A stretch of 64,000 bases of DNA from Burkholderia cepacia ATCC 25416 (lineage in GTDB: Bacteria; Pseudomonadota; Gammaproteobacteria; Burkholderiales; Burkholderiaceae), in NCBI RefSeq assembly GCF_001411495.1, contig NZ_CP012982.1:1736001-1800000 (forward strand). The letters are read 5' to 3'. The translations under genes were made by a program, and so were the position numbers. The notes under the pieces were generated by a model. That model did not search any database and was not told the DNA's origin. It saw only the letters and a program-made list of their open reading frames with translations. How positions within the stretch are numbered: position 1 is the first letter of the stretch; the number at the start of each line of letters is the position of its first letter. Shown here piece after piece: positions 17,222-26,798 of the stretch.

Positions 17222-17266
17222 GATTCGGGCGAAACGACTAATTTGAAAATCGATTCGCACGACTAA
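17222..17266 (+). promoter_or_regulatory. Direct repeats upstream of the homoserine dehydrogenase operon
   Basis: The octamer ACGACTAA occurs at 17234-17241 and 17259-17266, 25 bases apart, and each copy is preceded by GATTCG (17222-17227 and 17252-17257). The repeats lie in the 151-bp space between the Lrp gene and the dehydrogenase gene, 38-80 bases before its start. Repeated sites of this kind suit multimeric Lrp binding, but no Lrp consensus is clear. Confidence 0.4.
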
Positions 17267-17303
17267 CCTGTATCACGTGATCAATGAACAGGAGATGATC
17301 GAG

Positions 17304-18383
17304 ATGGAACTCAAACTGGCACTGGTCGGTTTCGGCGGAGTCAATCAGGGACTGGTCGAACTGCTCAAAAAGAAGCGTGCAATGCTGGGGGCGGCGGGAC
17401 TCGACGTATCGGTGACGATGGTCGCCGACCTGCGGCTCGGGATCGCGACGAATCCTCGCGGTATCGCGCTGGACGTCCTCGACGAAACCGCGCGGCGGGG
17501 CGTCGATGCGGAAGCGTTGCGCCGCGATCCGGGCACGCTGGTGTCGCCGGACGTCGGCCTCGGTGCGGTGCTGAAGGCCATCGCATCGGACCACGTGGAT
17601 GTCGTCGTCGAGGCGACCTTCACTGATCCGAACACCGGCGAGCCTGCGCTGTCGCATTGCCGTACCGCGCTCGAATGCGGCAAGCACGTGATCACGACCA
17701 ACAAGGGGCCGATCGCGCTCGCGCAGCCGGCACTGGCGCGGATCGCCGCGCAATCGGGTGCCTGTATGATGTACGAGGGCACGGTGATGAGCGGCACGCC
17801 GGTGCTGCGGCAGCTCGCGACCTCGCTGCGCGGCTGCGACATCAACGGCTTCGCCGGCATCCTGAACGGCACGTCGAATTACGTCCTCGGTGAGGTCGAG
17901 GCCGGCGCGAGCTTCGATGCGGCGATCCGGGATGCGCAGCAGCGCGGCTATGCGGAGGCGAATCCGGCGGCCGACGTCAACGGTTCGGACGTACAGCTGA
18001 AAGTCGTCATTCTGGCGAACGCGCTGTGGAATGCCGGCCTCAAGCGTGGCGACGTGACGTGCCGCGGCATCGTGGAATTGACCGAGCACGACGTGCGCGC
18101 GGCGGCGGCGGAGCGCATGTCGTGGCGGTTGATCGGTTCTGCCGTCCGTCATCCGGACGGCACCGTGACCGCGAGCGTCGAACCGCGCAAGCTCCCGGCC
18201 GGCCATCCGCTGCTTGCCGCGAGCGGCGTCACGAACGCGATCACGTTCGACACCGACGTACTCGGCGGCGTGACGATCAGCGGGCCGGGTGCCGGCCGTG
18301 AGGAAACGGCGTTCGCGATTCTCTCCGACCTGATCGAACTCGCGGACAGAATCGGCGCAACCTCGCACGAGGTGGCGGCATGA
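17304..18383 (+). CDS. Homoserine dehydrogenase family, short form without ACT domain
   Basis: A 359-residue NAD(P)-dependent homoserine dehydrogenase. Visible are the N-terminal [13 protein letters not shown] dinucleotide site, [17 protein letters not shown] and [14 protein letters not shown] of the cofactor domain, LNGTSNYVL, and [19 protein letters not shown], which contains the catalytic lysine. The C-terminal ACT domain used for threonine feedback in biosynthetic enzymes is absent. ATG 17304 was chosen because AGGAG lies 9 bases upstream; a GTG at 17277 precedes that site. Its stop overlaps the aldehyde dehydrogenase start as ATGA. In this operon it probably oxidises homoserine, or a homoserine-like compound, to a semialdehyde. 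Confidence 0.87.
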   Translation: MELKLALVGFGGVNQGLVELLKKKRAMLGAAGLDVSVTMVADLRLGIATNPRGIALDVLDETARRGVDAEALRRDPGTLVSPDVGLGAVLKAIASDHVDVVVEATFTDPNTGEPALSHCRTALECGKHVITTNKGPIALAQPALARIAAQSGACMMYEGTVMSGTPVLRQLATSLRGCDINGFAGILNGTSNYVLGEVEAGASFDAAIRDAQQRGYAEANPAADVNGSDVQLKVVILANALWNAGLKRGDVTCRGIVELTEHDVRAAAAERMSWRLIGSAVRHPDGTVTASVEPRKLPAGHPLLAASGVTNAITFDTDVLGGVTISGPGAGREETAFAILSDLIELADRIGATSHEVAA

Positions 18384-19810
18384 GCGCGCGCGATGCGGTG
18401 ATGACCGACTGCACGGGAGCCGGCGTGGCCGATGTTCGGTCGCCCTATGACGGCTCGATCGTCGGCCAGGTTCGCCTGTCGCCTGCAGATGCGGCGCCGG
18501 TCCTCGTCGAGCGCGCGCTCGACGGCGCGCGCGCGGCCGCAACCCTGCCACGCAGCCGGCGGGCCGACATCCTGTTTCGCGCGGCCGCGAGCGTGGAAGC
18601 ACAAGCGGAGACATTCGCACGCACGATCGCGCTCGAAGCGGGCAAGCCGCTGCGGCAGGCCCGCAAGGAAGTCGCGCGCTGCGTGAACACGCTGCGCCTG
18701 TCGGGCGAGGAAGCGAAGCGACTGGCCGGCGAGACGATCCCGTTCGACGGGTATCCCGGCTCCGAGGATCGCAGCGGCTACTACACGCAGGAGCCGCTGG
18801 GCGTGATTCTCGCGATCACGCCCTTCAACGACCCGCTGAACCTCGTTGCACACAAGCTCGGGCCGGCGCTCGCGACCGGCAATGCGGTCATCCTGAAGCC
18901 CTCGTTGCTCGCGCCGCTGTCGGCGCAGGCCCTCGTCGAGGTTCTGTGGGAAGCCGGGGCGTCGCGCGACGCGCTGCAGATCGTGCATGGCGGCGCGGAT
19001 ATCGCGTCGGCTCTGGTACGCGACCGGCGGATCCGGATGGTGACCTTTACCGGCGGCCCGCAGACCGGCGAAGCCATCACGCGCGATGCGGGACTCAAGA
19101 AGATCGCGATGGACCTGGGCGGAAATGCGCCGGTGATCGTCATGGCCGACTGCGACCTGAAGGATGCCGCCGAATCCTGCGTGTCGGGCGCGTTCTGGGC
19201 GGCGGGACAGAACTGCATCGGCACACAGCGGATCTTCGTCGCTGAGGCCGCATACGAGCCGTTCGTCCGGTATTTCGTCGAGCTGACCGGCAGGATGGTC
19301 GTCGGCGACCCACTGGACGATGCGACCGACATGGGGCCGATGATCGGCGAGGAACAGGCGATCCGCGTCGAACGCTGGGTCGACGAAGCGGTCTCGTGCG
19401 GTGCGACGGTGCTGAGCGGTCATCGCCGACGCGGGGCGCTGTATGAACCGACGGTGCTCGCGGATGTGCCGCACGACGCGCGCGTATGGACCGACGAGGT
19501 GTTCGCGCCGGTCGTGACGATCGAGAAATTCACCGACCTGCAGCAGGCGCTCGATGCGGCCAACGCGTCGGAGAGCTGCCTGCATGCAGGCGTGTTCACC
19601 AGCCGGCTGGAGGTGGCGCTCGACGCGGCGGAGCAACTGCAGGCGGGCGGCGTGATGATCAACGATTCTTCCGACTACCGCTTCGACGGCATGCCGTTCG
19701 GCGGATTCAAGCATGGGTCGCTGGGCCGCGAAGGCGTTCGGTTTGCGATGACGGAAATGACGCAGCCGAAGGTGGTCTGCTTCAGGCGCAACCGGCGGCT
19801 GTCGAGCTGA
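18380..19810 (+). CDS. NAD(P)-dependent aldehyde dehydrogenase
   Basis: A 476-residue aldehyde dehydrogenase superfamily enzyme. The nucleotide region has [19 protein letters not shown] and NAVILKPS; the catalytic cysteine lies in [13 protein letters not shown]; the C-terminus has DEVFAPVV and [15 protein letters not shown]. The usual general-base motif ELGG is MDLGGNAP here, so the conserved Glu is replaced by Asp. It is translationally coupled to the homoserine dehydrogenase gene (ATGA), which strongly suggests it takes that enzyme's product, aspartate semialdehyde or an analogue, to the acid. Members near phosphonoacetaldehyde or lactaldehyde dehydrogenases look similar, so other small aldehydes are possible. 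Confidence 0.87.
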   Translation: MSARDAVMTDCTGAGVADVRSPYDGSIVGQVRLSPADAAPVLVERALDGARAAATLPRSRRADILFRAAASVEAQAETFARTIALEAGKPLRQARKEVARCVNTLRLSGEEAKRLAGETIPFDGYPGSEDRSGYYTQEPLGVILAITPFNDPLNLVAHKLGPALATGNAVILKPSLLAPLSAQALVEVLWEAGASRDALQIVHGGADIASALVRDRRIRMVTFTGGPQTGEAITRDAGLKKIAMDLGGNAPVIVMADCDLKDAAESCVSGAFWAAGQNCIGTQRIFVAEAAYEPFVRYFVELTGRMVVGDPLDDATDMGPMIGEEQAIRVERWVDEAVSCGATVLSGHRRRGALYEPTVLADVPHDARVWTDEVFAPVVTIEKFTDLQQALDAANASESCLHAGVFTSRLEVALDAAEQLQAGGVMINDSSDYRFDGMPFGGFKHGSLGREGVRFAMTEMTQPKVVCFRRNRRLSS

Positions 19811-19893
19811 TGCGCAAGCGCCGGCGCCTGGCGGGCCGGCGCGGCGCGAACCGGAGCGGTGTGGTGAGCAACGTATCGAAGAAGGAGTCGAGG

Positions 19894-20691
19894 ATGCCAG
19901 CAGCAATTCCTGCATGCAAACCGGCGGCGGACGCGCTGGTGGTCGAGGATATTCACAAGTCGTTCGGCGGTGTCGAGGTGCTGAAGGGCATCTCGCTGAC
20001 CGCGAGGAATCACGAGGTCGTGTCGATCCTCGGCAGCAGCGGGTCAGGCAAGAGTACGTTCCTCAGATGCATCAACCTGCTGGAAATGCCCGACCGCGGC
20101 CGGATCTGCGTGAACGGCGAAACGCTCGCGCTGAAGCCGGCGGGCCGCGACGGCGCGCTCGTCGCGGCCGATGCGCAGCAGGTGATGCGCGTGCGCCGCA
20201 AGCTCGCGATGGTGTTCCAGCAGTTCAATCTCTGGGCGCACATGACCGTGCTGCAGAACGTGATGTTCGTGCCGGTGCGCGTGCTCGGCGTGCCGAAGCG
20301 CGACGCCCGCGACAAGGCGATCGCGATGCTCGAACGGGTCGGGCTCGCCGGCAAGTGCGAACACTATCCGAACCAGCTGTCGGGCGGCCAGCAGCAGCGC
20401 GTCGCGATTGCACGTGCACTCGCGACCGACCCCGACGTGATGCTGTTCGACGAGCCGACGTCGGCGCTCGATCCCGAGCTCGTCGGTGAAGTGTTGAAAG
20501 TGATGCGCTCGCTGGCCGACGAGGGACGCACGATGCTCGTCGTCACGCACGAGATGGGGTTTGCACGCGAAGTCGCGAACCGGGTCGTGTTCGTCCATCA
20601 GGGAAGAATCGAGGAAGACGGCAGTCCCGATGAGGTGTTCGCGAGCCAGAAGTCGCCGCGTTTCCAGAAGTTTCTGTCCAGCATCATCTGA
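19894..20691 (+). CDS. Polar amino acid ABC importer, ATP-binding subunit (HisP-like)
   Basis: A 265-residue ABC ATPase of the polar amino acid family. Walker A is GSSGSGKST, the Q-loop region is [17 protein letters not shown], the signature is LSGGQQQR, Walker B with catalytic Glu is [12 protein letters not shown], and the switch histidine is in VVTHEMGFA. The ATG at 19894 has GAAGGAG 6 bases upstream. It starts 83 bases after the aldehyde dehydrogenase and is followed by the binding protein and two permeases, giving a complete importer inside the catabolic operon. Confidence 0.92.
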   Translation: MPAAIPACKPAADALVVEDIHKSFGGVEVLKGISLTARNHEVVSILGSSGSGKSTFLRCINLLEMPDRGRICVNGETLALKPAGRDGALVAADAQQVMRVRRKLAMVFQQFNLWAHMTVLQNVMFVPVRVLGVPKRDARDKAIAMLERVGLAGKCEHYPNQLSGGQQQRVAIARALATDPDVMLFDEPTSALDPELVGEVLKVMRSLADEGRTMLVVTHEMGFAREVANRVVFVHQGRIEEDGSPDEVFASQKSPRFQKFLSSII

Positions 20692-20722
20692 TGCGGATTC
20701 GTTGTCAACCGGAGAGGAAACC

Positions 20723-21502
20723 ATGAAGAAGCTGCTTCAGTCGCTGTGCGTGGGCGCGGCATTGCTCGGCTCGGTCGCGCACGCCGAGCAGGTCGTGCGG
20801 ATCGGCACGCTCGCCGATTACGCGCCGTTCGAATACAAGGATGCATCCGGCAAGCTGCAGGGCATGGAGATCGACGTCGGCAAGAAGATGTGCGACACGA
20901 TGAAGGTCAAGTGCCAGTGGGTGACGATGGATTTCGACGCGCTGATTCCGGCGCTCAAGGCGAAGCAGATCGATGCGGTGCTCGCGCAGATGTCGAAGAC
21001 GCCGGAGCGTGAGCAATCGGTGGACTTCTCGCACATTTTCACGACGGCGCCCGTGCAGCTCGTCGCGAAGCAGGGCTCGGGCATCACGGACAACGCCGCC
21101 ACGCTGCGTGGCAAGACGATCGGCGTTCAGACGGCCTCGACGCACGAATCCTATCTGCGCCGCCGCCTGCCGGCGAGCAAGTCGGGGATCAACGTGAAGG
21201 TCTATCAGACACTCGACGAGGCCTGGCTCGATCTCGAGGCAGGGCGCGTCGATGCGGTGTTCGCCGACAACACGGTCGCGTACGACTGGCTGACGAAGGC
21301 CGGCAGGAAGGAAGGCTTCGACTTCGTCGGCAAGCCGATCGCCGATGCGGAGATCTTCGGCGACGGTACGGCGATCGCGGTACGCAAGGGCGACGCGCCG
21401 CTGAAGGCGCTGTTCGACAAGGGCATCGTGCAGGTGCAGGCGGATGGCACGTTCGCCGCAGCCAACAAGCGCTATTTCCCGTTCAGCATCGCGCCGCAAT
21501 AA
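20723..21502 (+). CDS. Polar amino acid ABC importer, periplasmic binding protein
   Basis: A 259-residue family 3 solute-binding protein. Residues 1-21 are a signal peptide ending in SVAHA, and the mature protein begins EQVVRIGTLADYAPFEYKD, the standard opening of lysine/arginine/histidine/glutamine binding proteins, with MEIDVGKKM and DFDALIPALKAKQIDAVLAQM. The ATG at 20723 follows GGAGAGGAAACC. Ligand residues cannot be read with confidence, so the amino acid is unknown; the neighbours suggest a homoserine, methionine or S-methylmethionine-like ligand. Confidence 0.9.
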   Translation: MKKLLQSLCVGAALLGSVAHAEQVVRIGTLADYAPFEYKDASGKLQGMEIDVGKKMCDTMKVKCQWVTMDFDALIPALKAKQIDAVLAQMSKTPEREQSVDFSHIFTTAPVQLVAKQGSGITDNAATLRGKTIGVQTASTHESYLRRRLPASKSGINVKVYQTLDEAWLDLEAGRVDAVFADNTVAYDWLTKAGRKEGFDFVGKPIADAEIFGDGTAIAVRKGDAPLKALFDKGIVQVQADGTFAAANKRYFPFSIAPQ

Positions 21503-21573
21503 CCGCGTATCGGGACCGCGCGGTCGCCGGACGGCGGCCTGCGCGAATCGGGCTCACAAGGAGCGATATTACG

Positions 21574-22251
21574 ATGGACATCTTGGTGAACTACGGCGCG
21601 CAGATCGCGGCTGGCGCGCTCGTCACGCTGGAGCTCGCGGTCGCCGCGCTGTGCGTCGGCATGTTGCTCGGCATCGCCGGCGCATCGGCAAAGCTGTCGA
21701 GCCTGGGGTGGCTCAGACATGCGACCTATGCGCTGACCAATTTCCTGCGCGGCATTCCCGAGTTCCTGATCCTGTTGATCTGCTACTTCGGGCTGTCGCA
21801 TCTGCTCAACGCGCAATTCGATGGCGCCATCGTCATCAGCCCGTTCTCGGCCGGCGTGATCGCGCTCGCCGTGGTGTTCGGCGCCTACTCGTCGGAGATG
21901 TTCCGCGGCGCGTTCATCGCGGTGCCGGCCGGACAGATCGAGGCCGCGCGCGCGTACGGGATGACACGCCTGCAGACACTGTGGTACGTGCGTCTGCCGC
22001 AGGCGTGGCGCATCTGCCTGCCGAGCCTGAACAACATGTGGCAGAACTTGCTGAAGGACACGTCGCTGGTGTCGATCGTCGGGCTCGAGGACATGCTGCG
22101 CAAGGCCAACATCGCCGCGCAGTTCACCAAGCAGCCATTCGTCTTCTACATGACGGTCGGCATCGTCTATTTCGGCTTTCTTGCCGTATCCAACCCCGTG
22201 TTCGCGTGGCTCGAGCGCATCGCGGGCCGCGGTTACGCAAAACGCACCTGA
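21574..22251 (+). CDS. Polar amino acid ABC importer, permease subunit 1 (HisQ-like)
   Basis: A 225-residue inner-membrane permease with about five transmembrane segments. It has the family's LTNFLRGIPEFLILLICYF motif and the cytoplasmic EAA loop (IEAARAYGMTRLQTLWYVRLP), which docks on the ATPase. AAGGAG stands about 10 bases before the ATG. It forms a heterodimer with the product of 22265-22960. Confidence 0.9.
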   Translation: MDILVNYGAQIAAGALVTLELAVAALCVGMLLGIAGASAKLSSLGWLRHATYALTNFLRGIPEFLILLICYFGLSHLLNAQFDGAIVISPFSAGVIALAVVFGAYSSEMFRGAFIAVPAGQIEAARAYGMTRLQTLWYVRLPQAWRICLPSLNNMWQNLLKDTSLVSIVGLEDMLRKANIAAQFTKQPFVFYMTVGIVYFGFLAVSNPVFAWLERIAGRGYAKRT

Positions 22252-22264
22252 CGGGGGCCACGTG

Positions 22265-22960
22265 ATGAACGACTTTCTTTCCCTCATCGTGCAGTCCGGC
22301 CCGGACGTCGCGCGCGGCATATGGATCACGCTCGAGCTGCTGGTGCTGTCCTGCACGCTTGCGTTCGCGCTCGCGGTGCCGCTGGCGGTCGCGCGCACGT
22401 CGGCGTGCCGGTGGCTGTCGACACCGAGCCGCCTGTTCATGTCGGTGTTTCGCGGCACGCCGCTGCTGGTGCAGATTTTCGTGCTGTATTACGGGCTCGC
22501 GCAGTTCTCCATCGTGCGTGCGTCGCCTCTGTGGCTGCTGGTCGGCGGATCGTTCTCGTGTGCGTTGTGCGCGCTGACGCTCAATCTCGCGGCGTACATG
22601 GCGGAAGACATCCGGGGCGGGATCGCCGGCGTCCCCGCCGGCGAGAAGGAAGCCGCGCTCGCGTTCGGGTTGAGCCGCTTCATGCTCACCTGGTTCGTGA
22701 TCGTGCCGCGCGCGATCGGCATCGTCGCGCCGACGCTCGGCAACGAGATCGTGCTGCAGCTGAAGTCGACCGCGCTTGCCAGCACGATCACCGTGCTCGA
22801 CCTGACCGGTGTCGCACGCCGCATCGCGATCGAAACCTATACGACCGATGCGCTGATGCTGGCCGGCATCGTGTACGTCGGCATCACGGCGGTGCTTTCG
22901 ACCGTGCTCAAACGCATCGAAGGCCTGCTGAATCGCCATCTGGGCAGCGCGCGTGCTTGA
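22265..22960 (+). CDS. Polar amino acid ABC importer, permease subunit 2 (HisM-like)
   Basis: A 231-residue permease of the same family, with LFMSVFRGTPLLVQIFVLYYG and the EAA loop GEKEAALAFGLSRFMLTWFV. It starts 13 bases after the first permease, at ATG 22265 preceded by a G-rich stretch; a GTG three bases upstream is an alternative start. Together with subunit 1 it forms the membrane channel of the importer. The gene order ATPase, binding protein, permease, permease is usual for this transporter class. Confidence 0.9.
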   Translation: MNDFLSLIVQSGPDVARGIWITLELLVLSCTLAFALAVPLAVARTSACRWLSTPSRLFMSVFRGTPLLVQIFVLYYGLAQFSIVRASPLWLLVGGSFSCALCALTLNLAAYMAEDIRGGIAGVPAGEKEAALAFGLSRFMLTWFVIVPRAIGIVAPTLGNEIVLQLKSTALASTITVLDLTGVARRIAIETYTTDALMLAGIVYVGITAVLSTVLKRIEGLLNRHLGSARA

Positions 22961-23004
22961 CAGGCGCCGAATGAACGCGACACAACCAACGATCCGAGGA
23001 CGAC

Positions 23005-24174
23005 ATGGGATACAAGCTTGAAACGCTGGCGCTGGCTGCGGACCGCGACGTGACCGACGAGAAGTCGGTCGCGCCGGCGATCCACTATTCGGCGGTGTTC
23101 AAGGCAGCCGGCAGCGAGGAATTCGCGGAGATGTCGAGCGTGCCGCAGCATCCGCGCAACTACACCCGCTACGGCAATCCCGTTCACGAGCGCGTGAAGG
23201 CGGTCATGGCGGAGCTCGAGGGCACCGAGACTGCGCTCGTCACCGCATCCGGAATGGGCGCGATCGCGACCGCGATCCTCAGTGTCGTGAAGGCCGGCGA
23301 TCACGTCGTCGGACAGACGCGTCATTACATGAGCACCACGAAAATGCTCGACGACATGCTGCGCCGGTTCGGTGTCGAGGTGACGTTCGTCGACCAGACC
23401 GACGTGGTCGCGTTCGATCGTGCGATCCGGCCGAATACGCGGCTGATCGTGCTCGAGTCGCCGGTCAATCCGCTGCTGCTCGTGACCGACATCGCCGCGG
23501 TGACTGAAATCGCAAGGGCGCGCGGCATCCTGACGCTCGCGGACAACACGTTCGCGTCGCCGGTCAATCAGCAGCCGCACCGGCTCGGTGTCGACATCGT
23601 CGTGCACAGCGCGACCAAGTATCTGGGCGGTCATCACGACCTGACCGGCGGCGTGATCTGTACGAGCCACGTGCTCGCAGAGCAGATCTGGCATACGCAC
23701 ATCACGCTCGGCTCGGTGCTGTCCCCGATGGACGCGTGGCTGCTGCTGCGCGGGCTGCGCACGCTGCCGATGCGCGTCGAGCGGATCAACGCGAACGCTC
23801 AGGCGCTCGCCGAATTCCTCGAAGCGCACGCGAAGATCGAACGCGTGTTTTATCCGGGCCTGCGCAGCCATCCGCAGCACGGACTCGCATGCCGGCAAAT
23901 GCGCGGCTTCGGCGGTGTGGTGGCGTTCGGCGTGCGGGGAGGCTACGGCGAAGCGCAGCGCTTTGTCGAGGCGCTGCGCTTGCCGCTGAATGCAGGCAAT
24001 CTCGGCGGCGTCGATTCGCTCGCGATCCATACGGCATCCATGTGGGCGGGCACGATGTCGGCGGAGCAAATGCGCGCTGCCGACATTCCGCTCAATTTCA
24101 TCCGCTATTCGGTCGGCATCGAGCACATCGACGACCTGAAAAGCGATATCGCGCAAGCATTGGAGCAGATCTGA
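23005..24174 (+). CDS. Cys/Met metabolism PLP-dependent enzyme (trans-sulfuration family)
   Basis: A 389-residue fold-type I pyridoxal-phosphate enzyme of the cystathionine gamma-synthase / methionine gamma-lyase / O-acylhomoserine sulfhydrylase family. PLP contacts are seen in YTRYGNPVHERV, TASGMGAIATAIL and TLADNTFASPV; the Schiff-base lysine is in HSATKYLGGHHDLTGG. The C-terminus has the family's AIHTASMWAGTMS region. A gamma-lyase would split methionine, homocysteine or an O-substituted homoserine to 2-oxobutyrate; a synthase or sulfhydrylase would join thiols to an activated homoserine. The position after an importer favours breakdown. Confidence 0.88.
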   Translation: MGYKLETLALAADRDVTDEKSVAPAIHYSAVFKAAGSEEFAEMSSVPQHPRNYTRYGNPVHERVKAVMAELEGTETALVTASGMGAIATAILSVVKAGDHVVGQTRHYMSTTKMLDDMLRRFGVEVTFVDQTDVVAFDRAIRPNTRLIVLESPVNPLLLVTDIAAVTEIARARGILTLADNTFASPVNQQPHRLGVDIVVHSATKYLGGHHDLTGGVICTSHVLAEQIWHTHITLGSVLSPMDAWLLLRGLRTLPMRVERINANAQALAEFLEAHAKIERVFYPGLRSHPQHGLACRQMRGFGGVVAFGVRGGYGEAQRFVEALRLPLNAGNLGGVDSLAIHTASMWAGTMSAEQMRAADIPLNFIRYSVGIEHIDDLKSDIAQALEQI

Positions 24175-24278
24175 CACGGACCGGTGCGCACGCTCGATCG
24201 ACGTCTCGTGTGCGTCGCGCCGACCTTTGAATCGATTCGGGCACGAGATGCGCGGATTGCAACGACGGAGCACGGACT

Positions 24279-25208
24279 ATGCATGACATCACAGTACTCG
24301 ACGGCGGCATGGGGCGCGAACTGGCGCGGATGGGGGCGCCGTTCAGGCAGCCGGAGTGGTCGGCACTCGCGCTGATGGAAGCGCCGCATTACGTCGGCCT
24401 TGCGCACGACGCATTCGTCGCGGCGGGTGCTGACGTGATCACCGCAAACAGCTATGCGGTCGTGCCGTTCCATATCGGCGAGGAGCGGTTCCGTCGCGAC
24501 GGAGTCGCGCTCGCGGCCCTTGCCGGGCAACTCGCGCGGCAAGCGGCGGACCGCGCAGGGCGGCCCGTGCGCGTCGCAGGATCGCTTCCGCCGACTGGCG
24601 GTTCCTACCGCCCCGATCTGTTCGACGCGGCGCGCGCCGATGCCATCTTGGCGACGCTCGTCGATGGGCTCGATCCCTACGTCGACCTGTGGCTGGCCGA
24701 GACGCAGAGCCTGACCGACGAGATCGGCGCGGTCCGGCGAGCGCTGGGTGAGAATCCGAAGCCGCTCTGGGTCTCGTTCACGCTGCGCGATGACGTCGAA
24801 GCAGACGCCACGCCGGTATTGCGATCGGGGCAGACGCTCGGCGAAGCGATCGACGCCGCCGTGTCCGCGCGCGCGACCGCGCTGCTGTTCAATTGCAGCC
24901 AGCCGGAGGCGATGGGTGCGGCGATCGAGACGGTGCAGCGCGGGCTTGCGCGAACGGGAACGTCGCTCGTGATCGGCGCCTATGCGAACGCGTTTCCGCC
25001 TCAGCGCGCCGATGCGCGTGCGAACGAGGAACTCCACGGTTTGCGCGGCGACATCGATCCGCCAGGCTATGCAAGATGGGCGGAGCAGTGGCTTGCGCTG
25101 GGCGCGCGGATCGTCGGCGGATGCTGCGGAATCGGCCCCGGCCACATCGCGGCATTGCGCGACGCGGTCGATGCACGCGGTGCCCGGCACACCGGGCTCG
25201 GCGAATGA
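24279..25208 (+). CDS. Homocysteine S-methyltransferase-family protein
   Basis: A 309-residue zinc-dependent methyltransferase of the MmuM/BHMT family, which transfers methyl groups from S-methylmethionine, betaine or SAM to homocysteine. It starts with the conserved VLDGGMGRELARMG; the zinc ligands are one cysteine in LLFNCSQPEAMG and a pair in VGGCCGIGPGHI near the C-terminus. Its presence after an amino acid importer and a Cys/Met PLP enzyme links the operon to methionine or S-methylmethionine chemistry. The stop overlaps the start of the second Lrp gene as ATGA. Confidence 0.88.
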   Translation: MHDITVLDGGMGRELARMGAPFRQPEWSALALMEAPHYVGLAHDAFVAAGADVITANSYAVVPFHIGEERFRRDGVALAALAGQLARQAADRAGRPVRVAGSLPPTGGSYRPDLFDAARADAILATLVDGLDPYVDLWLAETQSLTDEIGAVRRALGENPKPLWVSFTLRDDVEADATPVLRSGQTLGEAIDAAVSARATALLFNCSQPEAMGAAIETVQRGLARTGTSLVIGAYANAFPPQRADARANEELHGLRGDIDPPGYARWAEQWLALGARIVGGCCGIGPGHIAALRDAVDARGARHTGLGE

Positions 25209-25642
25209 AGATCGACGGCCTGGACCAGAAGATAATCGACGCGTTGTGTGCCGATGCGCGGATTCCGCTCGCGGTGCTGGCCGACAGGATCGGTTTGTCC
25301 AGGCAAGCGGTCCGGAACCGGATCGACCGGCTCGAAGCACTGAACATCATTGCAGGCTATACGGTGCGGCTCGCATTGCCCGATGAGGTCGTGCCGGTGC
25401 GCGCCGTGATGCTGGTTTACCGCAAGGACCGGATGCGCGGTGCGGACGTGCTTGCCGCACTCGAGCGGATCGCCGAGGTGCGTGATTGCGCGGTGCTCAG
25501 CGGCGAGGTCGATTTGCTCGTACAGATAGAGGCCGCCACACACGAGCGCGTCAGCGACATCTGGGCGACGATCAGTGCGATGGACGGTGTGCAGAACATG
25601 ACGACCAGCTTCGTGCTCGATTCGGTTGTCCACAAGCGTTGA
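25205..25642 (+). CDS. Second Lrp/AsnC-family regulator, last gene of the operon
   Basis: A 145-residue Lrp-type regulator: helix-turn-helix in residues 3-60 (LDQKIIDALCADARIPLAVLA, IGLSRQAVRNRIDRLEALNI) and a RAM ligand domain with VRDCAVLSGEVDLLVQIEA. The ATG at 25205 overlaps the methyltransferase stop. Having one Lrp protein before and one at the end of the same gene set is uncommon and suggests sensing of two amino acids, or hetero-oligomer control. It is shorter than the upstream Lrp (163 residues) and clearly a different paralogue. Confidence 0.9.
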   Translation: MKIDGLDQKIIDALCADARIPLAVLADRIGLSRQAVRNRIDRLEALNIIAGYTVRLALPDEVVPVRAVMLVYRKDRMRGADVLAALERIAEVRDCAVLSGEVDLLVQIEAATHERVSDIWATISAMDGVQNMTTSFVLDSVVHKR

Positions 25643-25774
25643 CCAAACTGGCGCGACGGGAAAGGAGCAGGTGGGGTAGCTTGCCGATCATGACCCGATC
25701 CTGTCATTCGCCTGTACTTCGGCTGCAACATCCGACTGTCGGCCCTGCCCGGGTATCGGACTCTCGCCTATCGA

Positions 25775-26716
25775 TCAGTCTTCTCGCGCAAGCCGCAGCA
25801 AGATGTCGGCGAGGGCTCGAATTTTCGGTTGTGCCGCACGTTGGGACGGATATACGAGGAAGTAGGAAAGGCCGTCCTGAACCACGTCCTCAAACGGCGT
25901 CACCAGCGATCCGGCACGGAGCCGGTCTCGTGCCATTCGTGGGTCGCCGATTGCAATTCCGTGTCCATCCATCGATGCCGCGAGCGTCAATTCGAGGGTA
26001 TCGAATACAAGTCCACGTTCTGCATCGATCTGGAGCGCCCCAACATGATCGAGCCAGCATCTCCACTCCGCGTGGCTGGGCCCGGGATGGAGCAAATCGA
26101 CATGCGCAAGGTCGGCAACGGATCGCAGTGATGTTGCCAATGCGGGCGCGCACATCGGCGTGAGCGTCTCGGAAAACAGCGGTACCGCTTCCATACCGGT
26201 CCACTGTCCCGTGCCTCGCACAATGATGGCATCGACGTCGGACGTAGTGAAATCTGGCGTATCGTCCGCGGATGTCGAAATACGAAGCTCCGTCCCGCTC
26301 ATGGCGCAATGAATGTCCGGCAGTCGCGGGAGCAACCATCGAATGGCGAACGTGGACGGCAACTTCAAGGTGAGAACCGAGGTCGTCCGCGCATGGAAGT
26401 TTGCGTGCTGAACCAATTGCGTAAGCACGTTGACCGCGACCGTCAGCAGTCCATTTCCTTCTGCTGTCAACGTCAGACCCGATACGTGGCGCACAAAGAG
26501 CGCGCATCGATAATGCGTTTCCAACTGCTGTATCTGGCGGCTCACCGCGCCTTGCGTACGGCATAGATGAGCCGCCGCCTTGCTGACGCTGCCGAGCTGC
26601 GCCGCGGCGACGAATGACTGAATCGCTGCCAACGGTGGGAGGGGCCGCGTCAGGTCAGCCAGCGGATATGCATGCGCTGCATACCCGGATTGCACATTTT
26701 TCGATTGTTCGGTCAT
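25775..26716 (-). CDS. LysR-family regulator (GcvA-like)
   Basis: A 313-residue LysR protein with an N-terminal extension of about 28 residues before the helix-turn-helix (FVAAAQLGSVSKAAAHLCRTQGAVSRQIQQLE). The effector domain follows from about residue 115. The phrase LPPLAAIQSFVAAAQLGS is typical of the GcvA/AmpR-like branch. It is divergent from the NTF2-like gene at 26799, with an 82-bp space for a shared control region. Internal starts after the extension are possible. Confidence 0.85.
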   Translation of the reverse strand: MTEQSKNVQSGYAAHAYPLADLTRPLPPLAAIQSFVAAAQLGSVSKAAAHLCRTQGAVSRQIQQLETHYRCALFVRHVSGLTLTAEGNGLLTVAVNVLTQLVQHANFHARTTSVLTLKLPSTFAIRWLLPRLPDIHCAMSGTELRISTSADDTPDFTTSDVDAIIVRGTGQWTGMEAVPLFSETLTPMCAPALATSLRSVADLAHVDLLHPGPSHAEWRCWLDHVGALQIDAERGLVFDTLELTLAASMDGHGIAIGDPRMARDRLRAGSLVTPFEDVVQDGLSYFLVYPSQRAAQPKIRALADILLRLARED

Positions 26717-26798
26717 CGGTGCGTCGCTATCGTGCGTCTACCGGATGCCCTGTTCTTGCGAATGAACGGGGTTGTCAACGAATGATCGGAGGATAATT

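Noticed and set aside
24175..24278. SAM or SAH riboswitch before the homocysteine methyltransferase
   Set aside because: The 104-base gap shows neither the conserved SAH-motif core nor SAM-I/II elements; an ordinary spacer is more likely.
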